Below are positions 25,679-33,620 of a stretch of 64,000 bases of DNA, in pieces. The translations under genes were made by a program, and so were the position numbers. Location: contig NZ_JACHDO010000001.1 of NCBI RefSeq assembly GCF_014201115.1, positions 1,302,001 to 1,366,000 of the forward strand. The letters are read 5' to 3'. The notes beneath the pieces are model-generated. The model had not been told where the DNA came from. It made no database searches and worked only from the letters and a program-made list of their open reading frames with translations. Numbering within the stretch: position 1 is the stretch's first letter; each line of letters begins with the position of its first letter. The stretch comes from Nocardiopsis metallicus (GTDB taxonomy: Bacteria; Actinomycetota; Actinomycetes; Streptosporangiales; Streptosporangiaceae).

Positions 25679-27775
25679 ATGGATGAACAGACAGCCGCAC
25701 GCCCGACGGAACCGGCGCACCAGCGGGTCCTGCACGGTCTGGCTGACGCGTTGCACCGGCTCGGCGAGTACGAACTCGAACTCCGGACATGGGAGCGGCT
25801 CGACGCCCTCTCCGAGGGCACCGCCGACCGCTCGGCCGCCGCAGCATGCTCGGCGGCTTCGCTGGCGGACTACCGTTCCACGTCGGCCTGGCTCGAACGG
25901 GCGAAGAAGGCCGGGGCGCCCCCGGAGAGGCTTCTGGAGATTCGCGGGCGGATTCTCTCCCGGCGCGACCACCGCGCTGCCGTGGCCGTGCTGCGGAGAT
26001 CACTGGACTCGCGCCCGACGGTCAGCTGCCTCAACGCGCTGGCGCTGCTCCATGCGTCAGCCGGGGACGAGAAGGCAGGGAGGGACGCGGCGCGCTACGC
26101 CTTCCGTCTCGCCTCGCCCGGGGACACGGCCGACCCCTCCCACTGGTCGGACGACCGTGTGGACGCGCTGGTGAACGCGGTTCTACTGAATGCCGTCCCC
26201 GACGCGGACCAGTATCTGGGTCCGGCTTTGACACTGCGTACCGACCGCGCCGACCTGCACGAACTGTGGTCGCGCACGACAGGGAGGGGACAAGACCCGG
26301 CTCACCGGACACGACGATCCCTGCGTTCGTCCTGGAGCGGCCTCCGTCCCGGTCCCGCCTCCCCCGCCCCGGTCACCGGGACGGTCAGGGGCACGTGTGA
26401 CCCCGACGGGTTCAGGCTCGACATCAGCCTCACTCGCAACGGCGGAGCCGACCGAGTGGTCCTGGTGATCAACGACGGTTACACGGTGAGCGTCCGCTCC
26501 GGAGGCGACCTCCGCTCCTGGGGGAAAGCCGCCCCCGACCGCTCGCTCCCAGTGGTGGGCGGCTGCTCCCGTGAGCTGTTGACCTGGCGGCAGGGCGAGA
26601 CCACGGCACACCTCACTCTTCGTGGACGCCCACGGGGCGGTGCCCGGTTCCGCACGGACCTGGTGGAAGTGGACGGTCTCTCCGCCTGGCTGCCGGTGAC
26701 CGAACACGTCCGAGGGATCAGATGGTCCGGGGTGCACCTCAGGCCCGCCGACGGATGGGAACTCCGCCTCAGCGAACCCGACGACGGGAGCTGGTCGCCC
26801 GGTTTCGTCATGCGCGTCCGCGAGGACACACCGGCACGGAACAGGGCCGCCGCGGCTGCCCCCGCGATGGCGTGGTTCGACAAGGGTATGGAGGTGTGGT
26901 CCGAACTGGTCGGCCCGGCCAAGCGCCCCGAACCCGTGGTCGTCCGGGCTGACTCCACTTTCTGCTACACGCGACCCGGTTATGTCCGTATCCCTTCCGG
27001 GATGCTCGACCGCCCCGACCAATGGCCGGTGCTGGCGCACGAGGCGGGCCACCTGTGGTGGGGGCGCCCCGGTCAGTTCGAGCACGAAGACGCCTGGATA
27101 GCAGAGGGGCTGGCCGAGTTCACGCTCCATTTGCTGGAGGACGCCCGCCCGCGCCTGGCCTACCGGAAGGCGGCCCTGCGCAGCCTCGGTGGCCTGGCCG
27201 CCGTGCCGCTGGCGGAACTGTGGAACACCCGCCAGGGCCCCGACGGGATGGCTGCCCTGCGTGTCAAAGCGGGCTTCTTCGTGTCCATGCTGCGAGAGTC
27301 CCTGGGGCAGAGGGCTTTCCGAGGTTTCCTGCACGACCTGCTGACCTGGTCTCAGACTCAGCCCTTGGACGCCTTCACCGTCATGGCCCGGGCCTCCAGC
27401 GACCTGATCTGGTTCGGAGAGCAGTGGATCCACCACCGGGGGACCCTGGAATTCGACATGAGCGGCAGTACGGAAACAAGGGGGCCGGATCGGTACCGGA
27501 CCTCGATAGACATTCGCACGCTCAGCGTTTTCACGCCGGGCGCGCATCTGTGCGTCGAGTTGGAACTCTGTTCCGGTGCGCGATCACGGCAGGATGTCCG
27601 TGTGGAGACGGGCCGGGCCAACGCGGTTTTCCTGACGAGCTCACCCCCGTTCAGAGCGACCCTGGACCCGGACTCGCGGTGGCTCATCCCCGAACAGAAA
27701 ATCATCGAATTCAGCGACGCCGCAAGAGCCAGACGAATTGCGAAGGAGCCGCCCGCACATGCTGAAAGTCAGTGA
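25679..27775 (+). CDS. TPR - M1-family-like metallopeptidase
   Basis: A 698-aa protein without signal peptide. Residues about 10-190 are helical TPR-like pairs (HQRVLHGLADALHRLGEYEL; CLNALALLHASAGDEKAG). A beta-rich middle region follows. The gluzincin motif HEAGHLWWG starts at residue about 454 and is followed by WIAEGLAEF, giving the HExxH and distal Glu zinc ligands of the M1 aminopeptidase clan. After residue about 610 a beta domain ends the protein. The usual M1 GAMEN substrate loop is not seen, so specificity is atypical. Its end overlaps the radical SAM gene by 17 bases; leader-peptide removal or maturation is the natural hypothesis. ATG 25679 has GGAGGG 12 bases upstream. Confidence 0.82.
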   Translation: MDEQTAARPTEPAHQRVLHGLADALHRLGEYELELRTWERLDALSEGTADRSAAAACSAASLADYRSTSAWLERAKKAGAPPERLLEIRGRILSRRDHRAAVAVLRRSLDSRPTVSCLNALALLHASAGDEKAGRDAARYAFRLASPGDTADPSHWSDDRVDALVNAVLLNAVPDADQYLGPALTLRTDRADLHELWSRTTGRGQDPAHRTRRSLRSSWSGLRPGPASPAPVTGTVRGTCDPDGFRLDISLTRNGGADRVVLVINDGYTVSVRSGGDLRSWGKAAPDRSLPVVGGCSRELLTWRQGETTAHLTLRGRPRGGARFRTDLVEVDGLSAWLPVTEHVRGIRWSGVHLRPADGWELRLSEPDDGSWSPGFVMRVREDTPARNRAAAAAPAMAWFDKGMEVWSELVGPAKRPEPVVVRADSTFCYTRPGYVRIPSGMLDRPDQWPVLAHEAGHLWWGRPGQFEHEDAWIAEGLAEFTLHLLEDARPRLAYRKAALRSLGGLAAVPLAELWNTRQGPDGMAALRVKAGFFVSMLRESLGQRAFRGFLHDLLTWSQTQPLDAFTVMARASSDLIWFGEQWIHHRGTLEFDMSGSTETRGPDRYRTSIDIRTLSVFTPGAHLCVELELCSGARSRQDVRVETGRANAVFLTSSPPFRATLDPDSRWLIPEQKIIEFSDAARARRIAKEPPAHAESQ

Positions 27776-29279
27776 TCTCACCGTAACGAGGGACCTGTCC
27801 GAATGGGGTATGCCCGGTCAGCTCCTGGTCTTCAACACCGAGACCGGAAGATCCTTCACCGTCGCGGACCAGGACTGGAAACGTATCGTTCAGGGGGCGA
27901 AGGCGTACGGTGAAGCCACTCCACAGATCCAGACCACGCTCAGGAAACTGGCCGTATCCCGATACCTGGTGCCCCATGGCGAGGACGAAATCGCCCGAGC
28001 CGTCCAGGACTTCGAGGACAAGCGCCGCCACCCTCCCCGCATCTTCCCCCTCCTCACAGTGACGACCGCTTGCAATATCGCCTGCACGTACTGCTATGAG
28101 GAGGGCATCAAGTCCCAGCACATGACCGACGAAGTCATCGACGCCGTCGTCGCCTGGCTCGAAAGGCGTGTCGTCGAGGACGGCATCACGGAGATCAACC
28201 CCGGGCTGTTCGGTGGTGAGCCCTTGATGCGGCCGAAGATGCTGTTGCGGCTCATGGACGAGTTCAACACCATGATGGAGCGACACGGCGCCTCCGGGTA
28301 TTTCTACTGCTCCACCAACGGTGTCCTGCTCACCGATGAACTCGCGTCCCAACTCTCCGCGCGGGGCCTCAACCAGATCCAGATCTCACTCGACGGCCCC
28401 GCGCACATCCACAACCTGCGTCGCAAGGGCCACAGGGACCAACCCAGCTTCGAGGAATCGCTGCGGGCGCTGCACATCGCCGTAGACCATTTCGAGAGTG
28501 TGACCCTGAAGGTCAACTTCGACCGACAGAACGTCGGATACTTCGCCCAGCTCTTCGACGAGGTCGCCGCCGCCGGACTGCGTGACAGGATCGACGTCAA
28601 ACTGGAAGCCATCGCCGCCCAACTCGAGGACAGCTCGGTTTCCCACGACCCGGACTACCCCATTCCACCGGAATCACCGGAGATGGCCAACGCCTACACC
28701 GGTGGGTGGAAGATCGCCCGGGACAAGGGATTTCGCGTCGACGGGTCGACCGCGCACACCACACCCTGCATGTTCACGTCCGAACACGGTGTCATCATCG
28801 GTTCCGACGGCAGCCTCTACAAATGCATCAGCATGGTCGGGCGCCCCGAGGTCTCGGTGGGAACGGTCTTCAGCGAACAGTACGATTCCGCGTACGACCG
28901 TCAGATGAACGCCACCAAACGCATATCCGAGTGTGTCGAGGAGCGCTGCTCCTACCTCCCGGTGTGCGCCGGGGGGTGCGCGTACGAGTCCGTGGTTCGT
29001 ACCGGAAGCTACGAGCCCAGGTACTGCACCAAGGACTCCCTGGCAGAATTCCACTTCAAGAAGCACCTGGTCCGGCACGAGAAGGCGCTCGTCCGACGAG
29101 GTATGCGGCCGCTGAACGCGACGGACGACTTCCCGGTCCGACTCAGTGACACTTTGCCGTCCCCGTCAGTGGGAGGAGGGTGCGGCGGTTGTCCCAGCTC
29201 GGGAGGTTCCCCCGACGGGGGAGCACCTGGGGGAGCGACGTTCATCCCCCTCGACCTCGGGTCTTTGAGGAGGCGTTGA
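27759..29279 (+). CDS. Radical SAM/SPASM peptide-modifying enzyme with Gly/Cys-rich tail
   Basis: A 506-aa radical SAM protein. Residues about 1-90 precede the barrel and look like a PqqD-type RiPP recognition element (QLLVFNTETGRSFTVADQDW, then helices). The [4Fe-4S]-SAM motif is CNIACTYC (Cys 105, 109, 112); LFGGEPLM and ISLDGP are typical barrel motifs. A SPASM domain follows: C of YKCIS, then CVEERCSYLPVCAGGC and a final YC. SPASM enzymes of this size usually form C-C or C-S crosslinks in peptides. Unusually, residues about 468-506 are a Gly-rich tail with GGGCGGCP (Cys 475 and 478) and GGSPDGGAPGG. AAGGAG precedes the ATG. Confidence 0.92.
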   Translation: MLKVSDLTVTRDLSEWGMPGQLLVFNTETGRSFTVADQDWKRIVQGAKAYGEATPQIQTTLRKLAVSRYLVPHGEDEIARAVQDFEDKRRHPPRIFPLLTVTTACNIACTYCYEEGIKSQHMTDEVIDAVVAWLERRVVEDGITEINPGLFGGEPLMRPKMLLRLMDEFNTMMERHGASGYFYCSTNGVLLTDELASQLSARGLNQIQISLDGPAHIHNLRRKGHRDQPSFEESLRALHIAVDHFESVTLKVNFDRQNVGYFAQLFDEVAAAGLRDRIDVKLEAIAAQLEDSSVSHDPDYPIPPESPEMANAYTGGWKIARDKGFRVDGSTAHTTPCMFTSEHGVIIGSDGSLYKCISMVGRPEVSVGTVFSEQYDSAYDRQMNATKRISECVEERCSYLPVCAGGCAYESVVRTGSYEPRYCTKDSLAEFHFKKHLVRHEKALVRRGMRPLNATDDFPVRLSDTLPSPSVGGGCGGCPSSGGSPDGGAPGGATFIPLDLGSLRRR

Positions 29280-29866
29280 TGCGGCCGACACCGGGTGGCA
29301 GCCGCGCTCGCGAGATGGGACTGGCCGGACTGCACGAGGCAGGGGAAATCACGCCGCGTGACGTGGACGTGGTCTCTGTCGCTTTCGGCCAGATCAGTTA
29401 TGAGGGTGTCGATGCCCTGCTCCGGCGGCGCGACGGTGACACGGAGCCACTCGTCGAGGACTTCGAGGCCGCGGTACGGCGCGTGGTGCGTCGGATCAAC
29501 GAGTGCCAGCACCATGACGGAGGGAGCACCTCCATCCGTGAGCTGGCTTCAGATCACTGTCTGCTCGAGGTCGGCGGCCCCTGCGTCCACTGCCCCCAGA
29601 TCATCTACACCATGGGTGTGGTCGCGGAGGCGATCAGGTGCCTGTGGCCCGGCGACGAACAGGTGGAGTTCACCGGTACCAGGTTCGAGGAGAAGACCGA
29701 GCGCCCTCCGGGGGCGCAGCTGACCATGGCCATGGTGATGCGCGGCTTCTCGCTCACCTTCGCCCAGATCGACGTCGCGCTGCGTCAGGGGCCTGTGAAC
29801 GACGAGCGCTTGGAGGAGCTCGCGGGGCGCTCTCACCTGCTGGCGGAGCTGAGGGCCGGGCGGTGA
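29279..29866 (+). CDS. Unknown protein with CxxC motif, radical SAM operon
   Basis: A 195-aa protein starting inside the radical SAM stop (TGATG), with GAGGAGG in position. It is mostly helical, with DVDVVSVAFGQISYEGVDALL near the start and a central region DHCLLEVGGPCVHCPQIIYTMG holding Cys-x2-Cys plus another Cys. A later acidic segment reads PGDEQVEFTG. No signal peptide or membrane helix. I do not recognise the family. Strict cotranslation with the enzyme suggests a dedicated partner, for example an Fe-S or peptide-carrying subunit, but this is inference. Confidence 0.75.
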   Translation: MRPTPGGSRAREMGLAGLHEAGEITPRDVDVVSVAFGQISYEGVDALLRRRDGDTEPLVEDFEAAVRRVVRRINECQHHDGGSTSIRELASDHCLLEVGGPCVHCPQIIYTMGVVAEAIRCLWPGDEQVEFTGTRFEEKTERPPGAQLTMAMVMRGFSLTFAQIDVALRQGPVNDERLEELAGRSHLLAELRAGR

Positions 29867-30714
29867 TCCCCACCGAGGCCAACGGTATGGTCACCGTCCC
29901 CGGTGGTAAGACCCTGGTCGGAGCACCCGAAGGCGAGCGGAAGTGGATGCGGGACCACTACCCGGACGCCCCCGCGATCCTGCACGGCACGATGGTGCCG
30001 ATGAGGGCCGCCCACGTTGATCCGTTCGCCATTGGTGTGTTCTCGGTGACCAACTCCGCGTTCGCGGACTTCGTCTCTGACGGAGGGTACGAACGTCCTG
30101 AACTCTGGGTTCCACTGGGTTGGCGCTGGCGGCGGGCCAAGGGCATCAGCGCCCCCGCGTTCTGGGATCGGGACGGTTGGCGGGAATGGCGGAGGGAGGA
30201 GCGCCCCGTCGTCGGCGTCTCATGGTTCGAGGCCGACGCCTACGCCCGGTGGTCCGGCGCTAGGCTCCCCAGCGAGGCAGAGTGGGAAAGGGCCGCCAGA
30301 GGGGACGACGGGCGCCGTTTCCCCTGGGGCGACGAGTTCGACCCCGCCGCGGCGAACACCAGCGAACGGTGGCTCGGCAGAACCATCACGAGCATGCGCG
30401 ACTGGCAGGTCTCCTTCGCTGACCGGCGCCCGTGGCGCGACGCCTGCCTCACCCTGCCCGACCTGGACGGGGACGGGCAGAGCTCTCCCTTCGGTGTGCG
30501 CTCCATGAGTGGCAACGTATGGGAATGGTGCGCGGACGCGCAGTTCGGCACCGGGGCCACGGTGCCCGAACGCGTCTGCAGGGGCGGCTCCTTCGGGTAC
30601 CCCTCCTGGTCCGCTCGCGTGTTTGACCGCGGGCACCATCCGCCTTGGTGGCGCGGACTGGGCAACGGTTTCCGCTGTGTCCGCACACCCGTCCACAACC
30701 CCCGAGCAGAATGA
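29863..30714 (+). CDS. SUMF1/FGE-sulfatase-fold protein lacking formylglycine-enzyme cysteines
   Basis: A 283-aa protein starting with GTGA overlap on the previous stop. SUMF1-fold signatures are VPGGKTLVGAPEGE, VTNSAFADFV, RPVVGVSWFEADAYARWSGARLPSEAEWERAARG, FPWGDEF, GVRSMSGNVWEWC and GNGFRCV. In true formylglycine-generating enzymes the RGGSxxC...C region holds two copper-binding cysteines; here it reads RGGSFGYPSWSARVFDRG with none. It should therefore not make formylglycine by the known route. Other fold members are sulfoxide synthases, and binding proteins. With radical SAM neighbours it may hydroxylate/oxidise or bind a peptide. Confidence 0.88.
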   Translation: MIPTEANGMVTVPGGKTLVGAPEGERKWMRDHYPDAPAILHGTMVPMRAAHVDPFAIGVFSVTNSAFADFVSDGGYERPELWVPLGWRWRRAKGISAPAFWDRDGWREWRREERPVVGVSWFEADAYARWSGARLPSEAEWERAARGDDGRRFPWGDEFDPAAANTSERWLGRTITSMRDWQVSFADRRPWRDACLTLPDLDGDGQSSPFGVRSMSGNVWEWCADAQFGTGATVPERVCRGGSFGYPSWSARVFDRGHHPPWWRGLGNGFRCVRTPVHNPRAE

Positions 30715-32006
30715 GCGCCGTGTCCTCTCCACCCCCGCCCTCCACACCCGAACACCCCGAGAGGGCGGCGCGGCGGCCGCAGCCGCTGGGCCGTGACTTC
30801 ACCCTGCTCTGGGGTGCCTCCGGCAGCGCGAGCCTGGCGGACGGGCTCGTCCGGGTCGCGCTGCCCCTGGTCGCGGTCGAACTGACCCGGTCCCCGGCAC
30901 TGGTCGCCGGGGTCGCGGTCACCACCACCCTGGCCTGGATCCTCGTGGGCCTTCCGGCCGGGGCGCTCGGTGACCGGCTGAACCGGCGCACCATCGCCAT
31001 GAGCGCCGCCCTCCTAAGAACGGTCCTGTTGGGTGCGGTCGGTGTCCTCCTGTTCACGGACCAGCTCACGGTGGGGATGCTGTTCGCGGCGGCCTTCCTG
31101 CTCGGGGCCGGTGAGGCGTTCTTCGACACCTCCACCCCCGCCATGGTTCCCGGGCTGGTCCCCGAGGAGGAGCTTCCCCGCGCGCACGGCCGCCGGCACG
31201 CCGTCGCCATGACGGCCAACGAACTCGTGGGGCCCGCCGCCGGCGGCACCCTGTTCGCGCTCTCCAAGGCCGCGCCGCTGCTGGTGTCCACCGTGTGCCA
31301 CGCACTGTCCGCGCTGATGCTCTGGCGCATGCGTGCCGTCCCCGACAGGTCACCGGAACCGGAGACCAGGCGCACCGCCCTGTTCAACGAGATACGGCAG
31401 GGGCTCGTCCTGTTGGTGCGCAGCCGCCGTATCGCCGTCATCGCGCTGTGGGGCGGGATGGTCAACTTCGCGGGCAGCCTGACCTTCGCCGTGCTCGCCC
31501 TGCATTTGGTCGCGCCAGGGCCGGTCGGTTTGGACACCTGGGGTTTCGGCCTGCTGATGGCGTCACTGGGATTGGGCGGCCTGATCGGCGCCCTGCTCGC
31601 GGGCCGGTTGGCGGCGCGGGTGGGCGAGCTCCGCCTCCTCACGCTCTCCTGCGCGCTCATGGCCGCTGACAGTGTCGCGCTGGCTCTCACCACCCAGATC
31701 TGGGTGATCGCGGTGGGACTGGTCGTGGGTTCGGCCGCCGCCGCGGTCTTCGGCGTCATGGCGATCACCGCCCTGCAACGCGCGACCCCCGACAGCCACC
31801 TGTCCAGGGTATCGGCGGGCAACCAGCTGGTCATGATGAGCGGCACCGCCCTGGGCGGTATCGCCGCGGGTGCCCTGGGCGAGGTCACCGGCGACCTGCG
31901 CGTCGGGTTCGCCGTGGCGGCGGTGCTCCTGTTGGCGCTCACCTCGATGCGTGCCGCGATCCCCGCCACTCCCACCGGTGGGCTTGACCCGGACCGGGGC
32001 CGTTGA
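30711..32006 (+). CDS. MFS exporter of the radical SAM operon
   Basis: A 431-aa 12-helix major facilitator protein of the MFS_3/enterobactin-exporter-like branch. Landmarks are FTLLWGASGSASLADGLVRVALPLVAVEL in helix 1 and the loop GALGDRLNRRTIAM (G-x3-D-R-x-G/N-R-R). ATG overlaps the previous stop (ATGA), so five genes in a row are translationally coupled. The likely role is export of the matured operon product or self-resistance. Proline-rich cytosolic N-terminus. Confidence 0.9.
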   Translation: MSAVSSPPPPSTPEHPERAARRPQPLGRDFTLLWGASGSASLADGLVRVALPLVAVELTRSPALVAGVAVTTTLAWILVGLPAGALGDRLNRRTIAMSAALLRTVLLGAVGVLLFTDQLTVGMLFAAAFLLGAGEAFFDTSTPAMVPGLVPEEELPRAHGRRHAVAMTANELVGPAAGGTLFALSKAAPLLVSTVCHALSALMLWRMRAVPDRSPEPETRRTALFNEIRQGLVLLVRSRRIAVIALWGGMVNFAGSLTFAVLALHLVAPGPVGLDTWGFGLLMASLGLGGLIGALLAGRLAARVGELRLLTLSCALMAADSVALALTTQIWVIAVGLVVGSAAAAVFGVMAITALQRATPDSHLSRVSAGNQLVMMSGTALGGIAAGALGEVTGDLRVGFAVAAVLLLALTSMRAAIPATPTGGLDPDRGR

Positions 32007-32222
32007 TGGCGGGCGGTGGAACCGAGGCTGACCATCGCCACCCGCGTTCAGGTCAAGTCACGGCGGTGCAACGTCCCCGCTTCGGCTCCGACCGCACCGG
32101 GGGAGCGGGTGAGGTGTGGGCGCATGCGCCTGAAGGTTGCTTCGGGGTGGTGTTGCGTATCGCACCTGGTCAGGGCATTTTCAGCCCTGGTCAAAGCCCG
32201 GGTCATGACGTACGTTGCAGGG

Positions 32223-32834
32223 GTGAACTTTACAGAACTGATGCCAAAGAGTGTGTTTACCGCGACAACTGGCCTGCTTTTGGCCGGTGGAATCCTTCTG
32301 GCGGGGCCGGGTGTGGCCGCTGCCGATGACGGTTCCGACAACTCCGAGAAGGGGTGTGCGGCGCTGAGCTCCGACGACAGCGCGGATGTGTACACCGACG
32401 CCGACAAGAAGGCCGCCAAGGACCTCAATGGCAAGCTGAGCGACGACATGGCGGGCCACATGGACGGCCACCGCGCCTCCTGCGCCCGTGGGGTGGTCGA
32501 AACCGCGAAGGAACGCGGACTCGACGAGAAGGCCGCCTCGATCGCGATGGCCACGGTCATCGTCGAGACCCACCTGGAGAACCTCACCGGCGGTGACCGC
32601 GACAGCGTCGGTCTGTACCAGCAGCGCGACCACTACGGCTCCGCGGAGTCCCGACTCGACGTCGCCTGGGCCACCGACGCCTTCTTCGACGAGCTGGAGA
32701 ACGTCTACCCCAACGAGAGCTGGAACGACGCCTCGATCGGTGTCGTCGCCCAGGACGTGCAGCGTTCGGCCTACCCCGACCGCTACGGCTACCAGGCCGA
32801 CGACGCCAAGGTCATCGTGGACTACTTCTGGTAG
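32223..32834 (+). CDS. Secreted lysozyme/transglycosylase-fold protein
   Basis: About 203 aa. A signal peptide (SVFTATTGLLLAGGILLAGPGVAAA) precedes an acidic linker and a helical domain. The end matches the peptidoglycan-lytic-like fold often found in actinobacterial secreted proteins: SIAMATVIVETHLENLTGGDRDSVGLYQQRDHYGS and GVVAQDVQRSAYPDRYGYQ. The Glu of VETHLEN is the likely catalytic acid. Starts are uncertain: GTG 32223, ATG 32205 or ATG 32241 all give a signal peptide. It follows the MFS gene by about 220 bases and is probably separate from that operon. Confidence 0.75.
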   Translation: MNFTELMPKSVFTATTGLLLAGGILLAGPGVAAADDGSDNSEKGCAALSSDDSADVYTDADKKAAKDLNGKLSDDMAGHMDGHRASCARGVVETAKERGLDEKAASIAMATVIVETHLENLTGGDRDSVGLYQQRDHYGSAESRLDVAWATDAFFDELENVYPNESWNDASIGVVAQDVQRSAYPDRYGYQADDAKVIVDYFW

Positions 32835-32844
32835 AGCGGTCGGC

Positions 32845-33537
32845 TCAGGGGCTGTCGACGAGGCCGGTGAGCACCCGGCGTACCAACCGTTCGAACAGCA
32901 CGTGTGTGTTCTGGGGGGCCTCGGTTCCGGTGCCGTGCGCCAACGCGGCGGTGATGAGCGGGTGTCGCTCCTCGGTCGCGGCGGAGGCCAGGTAGGAACC
33001 GTGCGCGCGCCGGGGATCGGCGGGCGGGTGCTGTCGGCTGAGTTCGGTTCGGGCGAACAGCGTCACCATGCCGTTCACTAGTCCGATGGTTTCCAGCTGG
33101 GCCGGGTAGGGCAGCGATGTCGGGGCCAGTGCGAGCAGCGACCTCTCCAGGTAGTCCATGCCCCTGGGGCCGAGCGTGGGTGCCGCGGATAGATCGAGCA
33201 GCCACGGATGGGACAGGTGTACCTGCTTCGCCCGACTCGCCAGCACGGCGAGGTCCTCGACCGGATCCCCGCTCAGCGGATCACCGAGGTCGATCTCCCC
33301 GGCGGCGGCGTCGGCCATGAGGTCGAGCAGTTCGTCCCTGGTGGAGACGTAGCGGTACAGCGAGGCGGGGCCGGTGCCCAGCCGTTTGGCCACTTGCCGC
33401 ATGGACACCGCGGCGAGCCCGCCCGCGTCGGCCAGCTCAATCGCGACGGCGGTGATCTGCGCTCGGTCGCGCAAGGGCGCGGGGCCGCGGGTGCCCCGTT
33501 CGGGGCGGCTCCACACCGTCCTCGGTTCCTCGGTCAC
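32845..33537 (-). CDS. TetR-family regulator
   Basis: A 230-aa TetR protein. The DNA-binding domain is displaced to about residues 25-75: ITAVAIELADAGGLAAVSMRQVAKRLG, then PASLYRYVSTRDELL, as in the TetR_C (tetracycline-repressor-like) branch. The long C-terminal domain has LLDLSAAPTLGPRGMDYLERSL. It diverges from the hydrolase at 33621, and the spacer holds a clean inverted repeat. Most likely it represses the hydrolase and itself. Confidence 0.88.
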   Translation of the reverse strand: MTEEPRTVWSRPERGTRGPAPLRDRAQITAVAIELADAGGLAAVSMRQVAKRLGTGPASLYRYVSTRDELLDLMADAAAGEIDLGDPLSGDPVEDLAVLASRAKQVHLSHPWLLDLSAAPTLGPRGMDYLERSLLALAPTSLPYPAQLETIGLVNGMVTLFARTELSRQHPPADPRRAHGSYLASAATEERHPLITAALAHGTGTEAPQNTHVLFERLVRRVLTGLVDSP

Positions 33538-33576
33538 CGGCCCCCCGTTTCGTTCTGTTGCGACGCGCCCCCTATC

Positions 33577-33607
33577 CTAATACTGAGAACGATGATCGCA
33601 GTATTAG
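33577..33607. promoter_or_regulatory. TetR operator, CTAATACTG-N13-CAGTATTAG
   Basis: Perfect 9-bp arms 13 bases apart, 13 bases before the hydrolase start. The left arm holds a TAATAC -10-like hexamer, so binding would cover the promoter. Confidence 0.75.
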
Positions 33608-33620
33608 AGGGAGCGGGCGC

